Below are positions 25,159-34,735 of a stretch of 64,000 nt of DNA, piece after piece. This DNA is from Thiomonas sp. FB-6. GTDB lineage: Bacteria > Pseudomonadota > Gammaproteobacteria > Burkholderiales > Burkholderiaceae_C. The notes under the pieces are model-generated. The model was not told the origin of the DNA. It saw only the letters and a program-made list of their open reading frames with translations, and did no database searches. Location: positions 1 through 64,000 of the forward strand of contig NZ_KB898478.1 of NCBI RefSeq assembly GCF_000377645.1, written 5' to 3'. Every line of letters begins with the position of its first letter. Position 1 is the stretch's first letter. The position numbers and the translations under genes are program-made.

Positions 25159-26748
25159 ATGGAAGACGACTTCGTACGCCGCAACCTGCCCCCGCCGGAG
25201 CAGTGGCCGCGCCTGCTGTTCGACGGACCCGGGCTGGATTTTCCGCCTCGTCTCAACGCCTGCGTGGAACTGCTCGACCGCGCGGTGGCCGAAGGCCACG
25301 GCGAGCGCATGGCGGTGTACGGGCAGTCCGAGGCCTGGAGCTATCGCGAACTGCAGGACCGGGTGGACCGCCTGGCCCGGGTGTTGCGCGAGCAGTTCGC
25401 GCTGGTGCCGGGCAATCGCGTGCTGCTGCGCGGCGCCAATTCGCCCTGGCTGGCCGCCTGCTGGCTCGCGGTGTGGAAGGCCGGCGGCGTGGCGGTGGGC
25501 TCGATGCCCCTGCTGCGCGCCAAGGAACTTCGCCAGATCCTCCAGCAGGCGCAGGTGTCCCATGCGCTGTGCGCGGCCTCGCTGCACGCCGAGCTCGAGC
25601 TGGCGGCCGCCGACTGTCCGACGCTGCGCCAGGTGCTGCTGGTGGGCGACGCGGACTTCGAGCAGCGCCTGGCGGCCGCCGCCCCCGGCTTCGAGGCCTA
25701 CGACAGCGCCGCCGACGACCCCTCGTTGATCGCCTTCACCTCCGGCACCACCGGCGTGCCCAAGGGCTGCGTGCACGCGCACCGCGACGTGCTGGCGATG
25801 TGCGAGGTGTTCCCCCGCCATTGCCTCGAGCCCTCGCAGGACGACGTGTTCGTCGGCACGCCGCCGCTGGCCTTCACCTTCGGCCTCGGCGGCCTGCTGT
25901 GCTTCGCGCTGCACGCGCGCGCGGCCACCGTGCTGCTGGAAAGCCCCACGCCGCCGCGCCTGCTGGAGGCCATCGCGCGCAACCGCGCAACCATCTGCGT
26001 GACCTCGCCGACCGGCTACCGGCAGCTGGCGGCGCTGGGCGACCGCCAGGGCCTGCGCAGCCTGCGCAAATGCGTGTCCGCCGGAGAGGCGCTGAACCTG
26101 GCCACGCGCCAGCAGTGGCAGGCGGTCAGCGACGCGGGCATCTACGACGGCGTAGGCGGCACGGAGATGATGCACATCTACGTCGCCTCCTCGCCGCGGG
26201 ACTACCGCGAGGGCGCCGTGGGGCGGGTGCTTCCGGGCTACCAGGCGCGCCTGGTGGACGGCGACATGCGCGATGTGCCCGTGGGCCAGACCGGATACCT
26301 GGCGGTGCGCGGCCCCACCGGCTGCCGCTACCTGGCCGACGAACGCCAGACCCGCTACGTGCGCGACGGCTGGAATCTCACCGGCGACACCTACCACGCG
26401 GATGCCGACGGCTACTTCTACTACCAGGCGCGGGTGGACGACATCATCATCACCTCGGGCTACAACGTGGCGGGGCCGGAAGTCGAGTCGGTGCTGCTCG
26501 AGCATCCCGCGGTGGCCGACTGCGCGGTCATCGGCGTGCCCGACGAGGCGCGCGGCCAGATCGTCAAGGCCTTCGTGGTGCTGCGCGGGGGCTTCGTGGG
26601 CGACCAGGGACTGGTCGCGCAACTGCAGGACTTCGTCAAGAACAACGCGGCGCCGTACAAGTACCCCCGGGCGATCCGTTTCGTGACCGAGCTGCCGCGC
26701 ACCGAGACCGGCAAGCTGCAGCGCTTCCGCCTGAAGGCATCGCCATGA
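25159..26748 (+). CDS. abmG: 2-Aminobenzoate-CoA ligase (benzoate-CoA ligase family)
   Basis: ATP-dependent acyl-CoA synthetase of about 529 residues. It would adenylate 2-aminobenzoate and transfer it to CoA. Visible adenylate-forming motifs: the P-loop FTSGTTGVPKGCVHAH, YDGVGGTEMMH (A5 region), GWNLTGDTYHADADGYF, DDIIITSGYNVAGPEVE and the C-terminal catalytic lysine in TETGKLQRFRLK. The start is set at 25159 (MEDDFVRRNLPPPEQWP), which fits the family N-terminus; an in-frame ATG at 25123 would add 12 residues across the end of the AraC gene. Its position beside an ACMR gene and a MarR gene matches the aerobic 2-aminobenzoate (abm) clusters known from Azoarcus evansii. Confidence 0.87.
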   Translation: MEDDFVRRNLPPPEQWPRLLFDGPGLDFPPRLNACVELLDRAVAEGHGERMAVYGQSEAWSYRELQDRVDRLARVLREQFALVPGNRVLLRGANSPWLAACWLAVWKAGGVAVGSMPLLRAKELRQILQQAQVSHALCAASLHAELELAAADCPTLRQVLLVGDADFEQRLAAAAPGFEAYDSAADDPSLIAFTSGTTGVPKGCVHAHRDVLAMCEVFPRHCLEPSQDDVFVGTPPLAFTFGLGGLLCFALHARAATVLLESPTPPRLLEAIARNRATICVTSPTGYRQLAALGDRQGLRSLRKCVSAGEALNLATRQQWQAVSDAGIYDGVGGTEMMHIYVASSPRDYREGAVGRVLPGYQARLVDGDMRDVPVGQTGYLAVRGPTGCRYLADERQTRYVRDGWNLTGDTYHADADGYFYYQARVDDIIITSGYNVAGPEVESVLLEHPAVADCAVIGVPDEARGQIVKAFVVLRGGFVGDQGLVAQLQDFVKNNAAPYKYPRAIRFVTELPRTETGKLQRFRLKASP

Positions 26749-27347
26749 ACGACCCGCGACCCCGCAGCGCCCCGCAGGCTGCCGATACACTACGCACTGC
26801 CGACGCAGCCGCGCTGCAGCCTCGCGCGGCCCGCGAACCCGCCATGCCGAAGACGCCCCCCCCATCCCCCCGCGCCGCCGAAGCCGGCTCCGAGCCCGCG
26901 GTGCCCGAAGACCACGTGGCACTGCGCCTGTGGCTGCGCCTGCTGGCCTGCCACAACCTGCTGGAGTCCGAACTGCGTACCCGCATGCGCGAGGTGTTCG
27001 ATACCTCGCTGGCACGCTTCGACCTCATGTCCCAGCTGTACCGCTACCCCGATGGGCTGCGCATGCGCGAGGTCTCCAAGCTCCTGATGGTCACCGGGGG
27101 CAATGTCACGGGCCTTGCCGACCGCCTGGTCGCCGAAGGCCTGGTGGAGCGCCGCGACGACCCGACCGACCGCCGCGCCTACCACCTGTGCCTGACTCGC
27201 CAGGGCCGCACGCAGTTCGCCCGCATGGCGGCGCAGCACGAACAATGGGTGGTGTCCCTGCTGGCCCCGCTGGGCGAGCAAAACCTGTCGGAGCTGCACG
27301 AATTGCTGGGCGGCCTGAAGAACCAGCTCGCCCCCGCGATGCCGTAG
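26745..27347 (+). CDS. MarR-family transcriptional regulator of the abm-type operon
   Basis: 200 residues. The winged-helix core (about 52-185) shows the MarR pattern: FDLMSQLYRYPDGLRMREVS, then MVTGGNVTGLADRLVAEGLV and the wing RRDDPTDRRAYHLCLT. The ATG at 26745 overlaps the ligase stop by 4 bases and has AAGG upstream. The Pro/Ala-rich first 33 residues are atypical, and the in-frame ATG at 26844 is a reasonable alternative start. MarR proteins with this sequence character often repress aromatic acyl-CoA pathways and are released by the CoA thioester. Two similar operator-like sites flank the ligase-marR unit (25113-25131 and 27411-27429). Confidence 0.88.
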   Translation: MNDPRPRSAPQAADTLRTADAAALQPRAAREPAMPKTPPPSPRAAEAGSEPAVPEDHVALRLWLRLLACHNLLESELRTRMREVFDTSLARFDLMSQLYRYPDGLRMREVSKLLMVTGGNVTGLADRLVAEGLVERRDDPTDRRAYHLCLTRQGRTQFARMAAQHEQWVVSLLAPLGEQNLSELHELLGGLKNQLAPAMP

Positions 27348-27392
27348 GCCCGCCGGGCAAGGCGGGCCAGGCAGCACGAGGGCTTTTTTTTC
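27347..27392 (+). terminator. Probable terminator after the MarR gene
   Basis: A perfect 8-base stem (GGCCCGCC-GGGCAA-GGCGGGCC, 27347-27368) begins at the MarR stop codon. A run of nine T follows at 27384-27392, 15 bases beyond the stem rather than directly against it. It would separate ligase-marR transcripts from the following operon, which has its own operator-like site at 27411. Confidence 0.5.
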
Positions 27393-27410
27393 GGCTTTTG
27401 CTTCATAGTT

Positions 27411-27429
27411 CAACTACTTATTGCTAAAC
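27411..27429. promoter_or_regulatory. MarR operator candidate upstream of the monooxygenase/reductase
   Basis: TCAAC-N9-CTAAA, the second copy of the pattern at 25113-25131, about 58 bases before the ACMR start. It overlaps the small palindrome TAGTTCAACTA (27408-27418) in an unusually AT-rich patch that probably contains the operon promoter. Confidence 0.45.
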
Positions 27430-27486
27430 GACTTGCCGGGGCGCGCGAAGGGGCGCGCGAGCGGGTCGGCCAGCGGAGAGACGACG

Positions 27487-29790
27487 ATGCGCATCGCATG
27501 CCTGGGCGGCGGGCCCGCCGGACTGTATTTCGCCATCCTGATGAAAAAGGCCGACCCGGCCCACGACATCACCGTGTTCGACCGCAACGCGGCCGACAAC
27601 ACCTTCGGCTGGGGCATCGTGTTCTCCGACCAGACCATGGCGGGGTTCCGCGAGGCCGACCCCCAGGTGGTGGAGCAGATCGAGGCCAACTTCCACCACT
27701 GGGACGACATCGACGTGTTCTTCAAGGACCGCCGGATCACCTCCAGCGGCCACGGCTTCTGCGGCATTGCCCGCATCAAGCTGCTGGAGATCCTGCAGCG
27801 TCGCGCCGCCGAACTGGGCGTGCGCATGGTGTGGGAACACGAGTTCGGCGATCCCGACACCTACGCGCGCGACTACGACCTGGTGGTGGGCGCCGACGGC
27901 GTGGCCTCGCGCACCCGCGCCCGCCACGAGGCGCACTTCAACCCGCGCATCGACGTGCGCCGCTGCCGCTACATCTGGCTGGGCACGCGCAAGCGCCTGG
28001 ACGCCTTCACCTTCGCCTTCAAGCAGACCGAGTGGGGCTGGTTCAACCTGCACGCCTACCGCTTCAACGAGGACTGGTCCACCTTCATCGTCGAGACCCC
28101 GGAGGAGACCTGGCTCAAGGCGGGACTGGACCAGATGGAAAAGGAGCAGTCGCTGCGCTTTTGCGAGCAGTTGTTCGCCGAGCGCCTGGACGGCCACGAG
28201 CTGGTGTCCAACGCGCGCCACCTGCGCGGATCGGCGGTATGGCAGAAGTTCAACCGCGTGCTGTGCGAGCGCTGGTTCAAGGACAACATCGTGCTCATCG
28301 GCGACGCCGCGCACACCGCGCACTTCTCCATCGGCTCCGGCACCAAGCTGGCGATGGAGGACGCCATCGCGCTGGCGAGGGTGCTCGGCAGCACCGAGGG
28401 CACGGTGCCCGAGCGCCTCGCCGACTTCCAGGCCGAGCGCGAGGTCGAGGCCCTGAAGCTGCAAAGCGCGGCGCGCAACCGCATGGCCTGGTTCGAGAAC
28501 ATCGAGACCTATGCGCGCATGGAGCCGGAGCAGTTCGCATTCTCGCTGCTCACCGGCAGCCAGCGCGTGGGCCACGCCAACCAGAAGCTGCGCGACCCGC
28601 GCTACGTGGAGACCTTCGACCGCTGGTTCCAGCGCCGCGCCGGCCTGCCCGACGACCCCGGCTCGCCCACCGTGCCGCCGATGTTCACGCCCTTCAGCCT
28701 GCGCGACATGCATCTGGCCAACCGCGTGGTGGTTTCGCCCATGTGCACCTACTCGGCCGCCGAGGGCATGCCCGGGGATTTCCACTTCCAGCACTACGCC
28801 GCGCGTGCCCTCGGGGGCGCCGGCCTGGTGTTGACCGAGATGACCTGCGTGGCCCCCGACGGGCGCATCACCCCGGGATGCACCGGGATCTGGAACGAAG
28901 CGCAGACCGCCGGCTGGCGCCGCCTGGTGGACTTCGTGCACGCGGCCTCCGGCGCGCGCATCGGGCTGCAGATCGGGCATGCCGGCCGCAAGGGTTCGAC
29001 GCGCCTGTCCTGGGACGGCGTCGACCAGCCCCTGCCCGAGGGCAACTGGCCGCTCGTCGCGCCATCGCCCCTGCCGTTGATCGCAGGCGTATCGCAAGTG
29101 CCGCGCGCGATGACCCGCGAGGACATGGAGCGCGTGCTCGACCAATTCGTCGGCGCCACGCGCCGCGCCGAGGCTGCGGGCTTCGACATGGTGGAGTTCC
29201 ACGCCGCGCATGGCTACCTCATGTCCTCCTTCATCTCGCCGCTGACCAACCGGCGCGACGACGACTACGGCGGCAGCCTGGAGAACCGCTGTCGCTACCC
29301 GCTGGAGGTGTTCCGGGCGATGCGCGGGGTCTGGCCGGCGCGCCGCCCGATGTCGGTGCGCATCTCCGCCCACGACTGGGTGCCCGGCGGCACCACGCCG
29401 GAGGACGCCGTGCGCATCTCGGCACTGTTCCGCGAGGCCGGCGCCGACATCGTGCACGTATCCTCGGGCCAGGTGAGCAAGGACGAGCGCCCGGTGTACG
29501 GGCGCATGTTCCAGACCCCCTTTTCCGACAAGATCCGCAACGAACTGGGCATGCCGACCATCGCCGTGGGCAACATCTTCGAGAGCGACCACGTGAACAC
29601 CATCATCGCCGCCGGGCGCGCCGACCTGTGCGCGCTGGCCCGCCCCCACCTGTCGGACCCGGCGTGGACCCTGCACGCCGCCGCCGAGCAGCATTACGCC
29701 GGCGTCGCCTGGCCGCGCCCCTACGCGGGCGGGCGCACCCAGCTCGAGCGCAATCTCGAGCGCGCCGCGCAGATGGCCCTGAATGCCTGA
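27487..29790 (+). CDS. abmA: 2-Aminobenzoyl-CoA monooxygenase/reductase (ACMR-type fusion)
   Basis: 767-residue bifunctional flavoprotein. Residues 1-385 are a class A FAD monooxygenase: [19 protein letters not shown] at the N-terminus, [12 protein letters not shown] near 135 and [18 protein letters not shown] near 270. Residues about 395-767 are an old-yellow-enzyme FMN reductase: [50 protein letters not shown] and the substrate-site His in the latter. This fusion hydroxylates and then reduces the ring of 2-aminobenzoyl-CoA in Azoarcus evansii; salicyloyl-CoA 5-hydroxylases are related. The ATG at 27487 has GGAG at proper spacing. It heads the beta-oxidation-like operon. With the ligase upstream the 2-aminobenzoyl-CoA role is the best call. 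Confidence 0.9.
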   Translation: MRIACLGGGPAGLYFAILMKKADPAHDITVFDRNAADNTFGWGIVFSDQTMAGFREADPQVVEQIEANFHHWDDIDVFFKDRRITSSGHGFCGIARIKLLEILQRRAAELGVRMVWEHEFGDPDTYARDYDLVVGADGVASRTRARHEAHFNPRIDVRRCRYIWLGTRKRLDAFTFAFKQTEWGWFNLHAYRFNEDWSTFIVETPEETWLKAGLDQMEKEQSLRFCEQLFAERLDGHELVSNARHLRGSAVWQKFNRVLCERWFKDNIVLIGDAAHTAHFSIGSGTKLAMEDAIALARVLGSTEGTVPERLADFQAEREVEALKLQSAARNRMAWFENIETYARMEPEQFAFSLLTGSQRVGHANQKLRDPRYVETFDRWFQRRAGLPDDPGSPTVPPMFTPFSLRDMHLANRVVVSPMCTYSAAEGMPGDFHFQHYAARALGGAGLVLTEMTCVAPDGRITPGCTGIWNEAQTAGWRRLVDFVHAASGARIGLQIGHAGRKGSTRLSWDGVDQPLPEGNWPLVAPSPLPLIAGVSQVPRAMTREDMERVLDQFVGATRRAEAAGFDMVEFHAAHGYLMSSFISPLTNRRDDDYGGSLENRCRYPLEVFRAMRGVWPARRPMSVRISAHDWVPGGTTPEDAVRISALFREAGADIVHVSSGQVSKDERPVYGRMFQTPFSDKIRNELGMPTIAVGNIFESDHVNTIIAAGRADLCALARPHLSDPAWTLHAAAEQHYAGVAWPRPYAGGRTQLERNLERAAQMALNA

Positions 29791-29806
29791 GCCGGAGCCG
29801 CCCTCC

Positions 29807-30616
29807 ATGTCCGTTCCCGCTTCCAACTCAGCCCCCGCAGGCGAGCAGGCCCCGCTGCGCGGCCGCCACGCGGTGGTCACCGGCGCCAGCGGAGGCATCG
29901 GCGCCGCCATCTGCGCCGAGCTGGCGCGCCACGGCGCCGTGCTCACGCTGCTGGGCACCGACGCCGGCCGCCTGCAGCGCGCGCAGGCCGGGCTGCCCGG
30001 CGCCGGCCACGCCAGCGCGCGCGTGGACGTGCGCGACCACGCCGCGGTCGCGGCCTGCCTGCGCCAGGCGGCCGAGGAGCGCGGGCCCATCGACATCCTG
30101 GTCAACAACGCCGGCATCGCGCGCAGCGCGCCGCTGATGCGCACCGACCCGCAGCTCTGGCAGGACATGCTGGCGGTGAACCTGACCGGCACCTACAACT
30201 GCACCCAGGCGGCGCTGGACGGCATGCTGCGCGCGCGCTGGGGGCGCATCGTCAACGTCGCCAGCACGGCCGGGCTGACCGGCTACGCCTACGTCAGCGC
30301 CTATTGCGCGGCCAAGCACGGCGTGGTCGGCTTCACCCGCGCGCTGGCGCTGGAGGTGGCCGCCAAGGGCATCACCGTGAACGCCGTGTGCCCCGGCTAC
30401 ACCGACACGCCTCTGCTCGACGAGGCCTTGGGCAACATCGTCGCGCGCACCGGGCGCAGCCTAGAGCAGGCGCGCCAGGAACTGGCCGCCGGCAATCCGC
30501 AGGGCCGCCTGGTCACGCCGCTGCAGGTGGCCAACACGGTGGCCTGGCTGTGCCTGCCCGGCTCCGAGGCGGTGCACGGCCAGGCCATCGCGGTGGCAGG
30601 CGGCGAGGTCATGTGA
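29807..30616 (+). CDS. SDR-family 3-hydroxyacyl-CoA-type dehydrogenase
   Basis: 269-residue classical SDR with a complete active site: [14 protein letters not shown] (cofactor), LVNNAGIAR, the Ser in NVASTAG and the Tyr-Lys pair in YCAAKHG. The C-terminus, [12 protein letters not shown], resembles 3-hydroxybutyrate or 3-oxoacyl reductases. The start is taken at 29807, with GGAG upstream; an in-frame ATG at 29783 overlaps the preceding gene. Within the abm-type operon it probably oxidises a hydroxyl group formed after ring reduction or hydration. Confidence 0.85.
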   Translation: MSVPASNSAPAGEQAPLRGRHAVVTGASGGIGAAICAELARHGAVLTLLGTDAGRLQRAQAGLPGAGHASARVDVRDHAAVAACLRQAAEERGPIDILVNNAGIARSAPLMRTDPQLWQDMLAVNLTGTYNCTQAALDGMLRARWGRIVNVASTAGLTGYAYVSAYCAAKHGVVGFTRALALEVAAKGITVNAVCPGYTDTPLLDEALGNIVARTGRSLEQARQELAAGNPQGRLVTPLQVANTVAWLCLPGSEAVHGQAIAVAGGEVM

Positions 30617-30648
30617 TCCATCGTGGAACCAAGCCGAGGACGACACCG

Positions 30649-31494
30649 ATGAACGACAACCCGATGGCCGCGCACAAGCGGCCGATGCGCGACTACCGCG
30701 CCCGCCATTTCGCCTGGGCCTGCAGCGAGGACGGCCGCGTGGCCACCATCACGCTGGACCGCCCGGACAAGAAGAACCCGCTGACCTTCGACTCCTACGC
30801 CGAGCTGCGCGACCTGTTCCGCGAGCTGCCCTACGCCAGCGACGTGCGCAGCGTAGTGCTGACCGGCGCGGGGGGCAACTTCTGCTCCGGCGGCGACGTG
30901 TTCGAGATCATCGAGCCGCTCACGCGCATGGCGGCTCCGGAACTGCTGGCCTTCACGCGCATGACCGGCGACCTGGTCAAGGCCATGCGCCGCGCGCCGC
31001 AGCCGGTGGTGGCGGCCATCGACGGCGTGTGCGCCGGCGCCGGCGCGATGATCGCGCTGGCCTCCGACCTGCGACTGGCCACGCCGGCGGCGAAGACCGC
31101 CTTCCTGTTCACCCGCGTGGGCCTGGCCGGCGCCGACATGGGCGCCTGCGGCCTGCTGCCGCGGGTGATCGGCCTGGGGCGCGCCAACGAGTTGCTGATG
31201 ACCGGGCGCTCGATGCGCGCCGACGAAGGCCTGGCCTGGGGCTTCTACAACGCCCTGCACGACGCCGGGGCACTGCCGGCCAAGGCGCAGGAACTGGCGC
31301 GCGAGCTGGCCGACGGTCCCTGGTTCGCGCACACCATGACCAAGACCATGGTCAACCAGGAATGGGCCATGGGCATCGAGGAGATGATCGAATCGGAGGC
31401 GCAGGCGCAGGCCCTGTGCATGCTGACCGGCGACTTCCGCCGCGCCTTCGAGGCCTTCGCCGCGCGCCGCAAGCCGGAGTTCCAGGGTGACTGA
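30649..31494 (+). CDS. Enoyl-CoA hydratase/isomerase family protein (ring-opening candidate)
   Basis: 281-residue crotonase-fold protein. The oxyanion-hole segments are [11 protein letters not shown] (near 83) and [18 protein letters not shown] (near 125). The second acidic catalytic position, in [15 protein letters not shown], is Asp rather than the usual Glu, and the first is Met (GAMIAL), so standard hydration is not certain; other crotonase chemistry such as C-C hydrolysis is possible. The ATG at 30649 has GAGGA upstream. The downstream acyl-CoA dehydrogenase gene overlaps its end by 8 bases. Members like this occur in ACMR-type operons. Confidence 0.82.
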   Translation: MNDNPMAAHKRPMRDYRARHFAWACSEDGRVATITLDRPDKKNPLTFDSYAELRDLFRELPYASDVRSVVLTGAGGNFCSGGDVFEIIEPLTRMAAPELLAFTRMTGDLVKAMRRAPQPVVAAIDGVCAGAGAMIALASDLRLATPAAKTAFLFTRVGLAGADMGACGLLPRVIGLGRANELLMTGRSMRADEGLAWGFYNALHDAGALPAKAQELARELADGPWFAHTMTKTMVNQEWAMGIEEMIESEAQAQALCMLTGDFRRAFEAFAARRKPEFQGD

Positions 31495-32659
31495 CCCGAC
31501 CATGGACCAGGCCCACCTGGAACTGCCCTTTTTCGAGCCCGCGCACCGCGAGCTCGCACGCGCCGTGGCCGCCTGGAGCGCGCAGGCTCGGCCCATCGAC
31601 CACGCCGACACCGACGGCGCCTGCCGCGCGCTGGTACGCGACCTGGGCCGCGCCGGCCTGCTGCGCTACTGCGTGCCCGCCGCCTTCGGCGGCGCGCTGC
31701 CGGAACTGGACTCGCGCAGCCTGTGCGTGGCGCGTGAAGGCCTGGCCTACCACGATGCGCTGGCCGATTTCGCCTTCGCCATGCAGGGTCTGGGCAGCGG
31801 CGCCATCACCCTGGCGGGCAGCCCGGAGCTGCAACGCGCGGTGCTTCCGCGCGTGGCCGCGGGCGAATGGATCGCCGCCTTCGCGCTGACCGAGCCGGAA
31901 GCCGGCTCGGACGTGGCAGCCATGCAGTGCAGCGCCACGCGCGATGGCGACGCCTGGGTCGTGCATGGCGAGAAGACCTGGATCTCCAACGGGGGCATCG
32001 CCGACGTCTACTGCCTGTTCGCACGCACCGGCGAGGCGCCTGGAACGCGGGGCATCTCGGCCTTCGTGGTGACCCCCGACCTGCCCGGCTTCGAGGTCGC
32101 CGAGCGCCTGGAGGTGATGGCGCCGCACCCGCTGGCGCGCCTGCGCTTCGACGGCATGCGCGTGCCGGCGGGCAACCTGCTGGGGGAGCCCGGCGAGGGC
32201 TTCAAGCTGGCCATGCGCACGCTGGACATCTTCCGCGCCTCGGTGGCGGCGGCGGCGCTGGGCCTTGCCCGGCGCGCGCTGGACGAGGCGCTGCGCCACG
32301 CGCGCTCCAGGCGCATGTTCGGCCAGACCCTGGCCGACCTGCAGCTCACCCAGGCGCGCCTGGGCGAGATGGCCGCCGACATCGATGCCGCCGCGCTGCT
32401 GACCGCGCGCGCCGCCTGGCGCCGCGACGTGCAGCGCCTGCCCACCACGCGCGAGGCGGCGATGGCCAAGATGGTGGCCACCGAGAATGCGCAGCGGGTC
32501 ATCGACTCGGCCCTGCAATTGCACGGCGGGCGCGGCGTGCAGCGCGGCCAGGTGGTGGAGAGCCTGTACCGCGACATCCGCGCATTGCGCATCTACGAGG
32601 GCGCCACCGAAGTGCAGAAACTCATCATCGCGCGCGAGCTGCTCAAGGCCGCGCGCTGA
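31487..32659 (+). CDS. Acyl-CoA dehydrogenase
   Basis: 390-residue FAD enzyme of the acyl-CoA dehydrogenase fold: N-terminal helical domain, middle beta domain with [14 protein letters not shown] and [12 protein letters not shown], and a C-terminal helical domain. The base Glu lies in [10 protein letters not shown] near residue 375, and LHGGRGV contacts FAD. It removes hydrogens alpha-beta to a CoA thioester and passes electrons to ETF. It is third in the operon after the SDR and the hydratase and upstream of a glutaryl-CoA-dehydrogenase-like gene, so it probably acts on a ring-derived dicarboxylic or alicyclic acyl-CoA. Confidence 0.9.
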   Translation: MTDPTMDQAHLELPFFEPAHRELARAVAAWSAQARPIDHADTDGACRALVRDLGRAGLLRYCVPAAFGGALPELDSRSLCVAREGLAYHDALADFAFAMQGLGSGAITLAGSPELQRAVLPRVAAGEWIAAFALTEPEAGSDVAAMQCSATRDGDAWVVHGEKTWISNGGIADVYCLFARTGEAPGTRGISAFVVTPDLPGFEVAERLEVMAPHPLARLRFDGMRVPAGNLLGEPGEGFKLAMRTLDIFRASVAAAALGLARRALDEALRHARSRRMFGQTLADLQLTQARLGEMAADIDAAALLTARAAWRRDVQRLPTTREAAMAKMVATENAQRVIDSALQLHGGRGVQRGQVVESLYRDIRALRIYEGATEVQKLIIARELLKAAR

Positions 32660-32677
32660 ACCTTTGTCGGAGCCCCC

Positions 32678-33859
32678 ATGAGCCAACCGAGCTTTGTCTG
32701 GAACGACCCCTTCCTGCTGGACCAGCAGCTCAGCGAGACCGAACGCATGGTGCGCGACAGCGCGCGCAGCTACTGCGAGCAGCGCCTGGCCCCGCGCGTG
32801 CTCGAAGCCTTCCGCCACGAGCGCACCGACCGCGCGATCTTCCGCGAAATGGGCGAGCTCGGGCTGCTCGGCCCCACGGTGGCCGAGGAGTACGGCGGCG
32901 CCGGCATGAACTACGTGTGCTACGGCCTGGTGGCGCGCGAGGTCGAGCGCATCGACTCCGGCTACCGCTCGATGATGAGCGTGCAGAGCTCGCTGGTGAT
33001 GGTGCCCATCGAGGCCTTCGGCACCGAGGAGCAAAAGCGCAAGTACCTGCCCCGGCTGGCCAGCGGCGAATGGGTGGGCTGCTTCGGGCTGACCGAGCCC
33101 GGCTACGGCTCCGACCCCGGCGGCATGGTCACGCGCGCGCGCAAGGTGCCCGGCGGCTACAGCCTGAGCGGGGCCAAGATGTGGATCACCAACAGCCCCA
33201 TCGCCGACGTGTTCGTGGTGTGGGCCAAGGACGATGAGCAGAAGATCCGCGGCTTCGTGCTCGAGCGCGGCTGGAAGGGGCTGTCGGCGCCGGCCATCCA
33301 TGGCAAGGTGGGATTGCGCACCTCGATCACCGGGGAGATCGTCATGGACGAGGTGTTCTGCCCCGAGGAGAACGCCTTCCCCGAGGTGCGCGGGCTCAAG
33401 GGCCCCTTCACCTGCCTGAACAGCGCGCGCTACGGCATCGCCTGGGGTGCCCTGGGAGCTGCCGAGTTCTGCTTCGAGACGGCGCGGCGCTACACCCTGG
33501 AGCGCAAGCAGTTCGGGCGTCCGCTGGCGGCCAACCAGTTGGTGCAGAAAAAGCTCGCCGACATGCTGTGCGAAATCGGCCTGGGCCTGCAGGCCTGCCT
33601 GCGCGTGGGGCGCATGAAGGACGAGGGCACCGCCAGCACGGACCTGACTTCCATCGTCAAGCGCAACTCCTGCGGCAAGGCGCTGGACATCGCGCGCACG
33701 GCGCGCGACATGCTGGGCGGCAACGGCATCTCCGACGAGTTCGGCGTGGCCCGCCACCTGGTCAACCTGGAAGTGGTCAACACCTACGAAGGCACGCACG
33801 ACATCCACGCGCTGATCCTCGGACGGGCCATCACCGGCATCGCCGCCTTCGGCGGCTGA
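32678..33859 (+). CDS. gcdH: Glutaryl-CoA dehydrogenase-like protein
   Basis: 393 residues, close to GcdH in length and motifs: [15 protein letters not shown] carries the arginine that binds the gamma-carboxylate of glutaryl-CoA, [13 protein letters not shown] and [15 protein letters not shown] form the flavin site, and [20 protein letters not shown] holds the catalytic Glu. The enzyme oxidises and decarboxylates glutaryl-CoA to crotonyl-CoA with ETF as acceptor. It starts 18 bases after the preceding acyl-CoA dehydrogenase. Its presence fits a route in which the reduced, opened ring of 2-aminobenzoyl-CoA becomes a C5 dicarboxylyl-CoA. Confidence 0.9.
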   Translation: MSQPSFVWNDPFLLDQQLSETERMVRDSARSYCEQRLAPRVLEAFRHERTDRAIFREMGELGLLGPTVAEEYGGAGMNYVCYGLVAREVERIDSGYRSMMSVQSSLVMVPIEAFGTEEQKRKYLPRLASGEWVGCFGLTEPGYGSDPGGMVTRARKVPGGYSLSGAKMWITNSPIADVFVVWAKDDEQKIRGFVLERGWKGLSAPAIHGKVGLRTSITGEIVMDEVFCPEENAFPEVRGLKGPFTCLNSARYGIAWGALGAAEFCFETARRYTLERKQFGRPLAANQLVQKKLADMLCEIGLGLQACLRVGRMKDEGTASTDLTSIVKRNSCGKALDIARTARDMLGGNGISDEFGVARHLVNLEVVNTYEGTHDIHALILGRAITGIAAFGG

Positions 33860-33865
33860 AGGGCC

Positions 33866-34321
33866 ATGACCATGAGCAGCGACACCCAGCCCCCGCCCAG
33901 CCCCGGCCTGCCCTTCGTGGCACCGCGCACGGTGCGCTTCGGGCACTGCGACCCGGCGGGCATCGTGTACTTCCCGCGCTACTACGAGTTGCTCAACGGG
34001 GTGGTGGAGGATTGGTGGGACCATCTGGGCCTGCCGTGGACCGAGCTCATCGGCGAGCGGCGCATCGGCATGCCCACGGCGCAGCTCGACGCGCGCTTCG
34101 TGGCGCCGTCGTTCCTGGGCGAACGCCTGGACTTCGAACTGCGCGTGGCGCACCTGGGGCGCAGCTCCCTGCAACTGGAGCACCGCGTCGTGGGGCCCGC
34201 GGGCGACGAACGCGTGCGCTTCGCGCAGCGCATCGTCGTCACCTCGCTGGACACGCATCGCCCGATTCCCTGGCCCGAGGACCTGCGCGAGGCCATTCAA
34301 CGTTTCGAGGAGACCCGATGA
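33866..34321 (+). CDS. Acyl-CoA thioesterase (4-hydroxybenzoyl-CoA thioesterase type)
   Basis: 151-residue hot-dog-fold protein. The family motif FGHCDPAGIVYFPRYYELLN (residues about 25-44) includes the catalytic Asp of the 4-hydroxybenzoyl-CoA thioesterase class. Likely role: hydrolysis of dead-end or excess aromatic acyl-CoA to free CoA, as in other aerobic CoA-dependent aromatic pathways. It begins 6 bases after gcdH, with AAGGG upstream, and overlaps the next gene by 4 bases. An in-frame ATG at 33872 is an alternative start. Confidence 0.88.
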   Translation: MTMSSDTQPPPSPGLPFVAPRTVRFGHCDPAGIVYFPRYYELLNGVVEDWWDHLGLPWTELIGERRIGMPTAQLDARFVAPSFLGERLDFELRVAHLGRSSLQLEHRVVGPAGDERVRFAQRIVVTSLDTHRPIPWPEDLREAIQRFEETR

Positions 34322-34716
34322 CCCTGAAAACCATCCAGCCCGAGGGCTGGGCCACGCCCAAGGGCTACGCCAACGGCATCGAGGCGCGGGGACGCCAGCT
34401 GTTCGTGGGCGGGCAGATCGGCTGGAACCCGCAGGGTCGCTTCGAGACCGACGACCTGGTCGAGCAGACCCGCCAGGCGCTGCGCAACTGCGTGGACGTC
34501 GTGCGCGCCGCCGGCGGCGAGGCCGCGCACATCGTGCGCATGACCTGGTACCTCAAGGACAAGCGCGAGTACCAGGCGCGGCTGAAGGAGATCGGCCAGG
34601 CCTACCGCGACGTGGTGGGGCGCCATTTCCCGGCCATGAGCGCGATCCAGGTGGCCGACCTGGTCGAGGACCGCGCCAAGGTGGAGATCGAGGTCACCGC
34701 GGTACTGCCGGACTGA
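34318..34716 (+). CDS. RidA-family protein lacking the catalytic arginine
   Basis: 132 residues with the YjgF/YER057c/UK114 (RidA) fold: FVGGQIGWNPQGRF, then QALRNCVDVVRAAGGEAAHIVRM, and the C-terminal KVEIEVTAVL. In true RidA imine deaminases an Arg sits in P-A-R-S; here the same place reads FPAMSAIQV, so Met replaces it and ordinary 2-iminoacid hydrolysis is doubtful. RidA-like genes are found in 2-aminobenzoyl-CoA clusters, where an enamine/imine nitrogen must be lost, so a specialised deaminase role is possible. The ATG overlaps the thioesterase stop (ATGA). Confidence 0.85.
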   Translation: MTLKTIQPEGWATPKGYANGIEARGRQLFVGGQIGWNPQGRFETDDLVEQTRQALRNCVDVVRAAGGEAAHIVRMTWYLKDKREYQARLKEIGQAYRDVVGRHFPAMSAIQVADLVEDRAKVEIEVTAVLPD

Positions 34717-34735
34717 GCACATGCAGGAGCCCTCC

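Noticed and set aside
27424-30192. 922-codon minus-strand open frame opposite the ACMR gene
   Set aside because: Antisense shadow; the plus strand encodes two complete, motif-rich enzymes over the same bases.
31352-34300. 982-codon minus-strand open frame opposite the abm-type operon
   Set aside because: It spans several well-supported plus-strand genes and their junctions and has no family motifs; an antisense artefact of GC bias.
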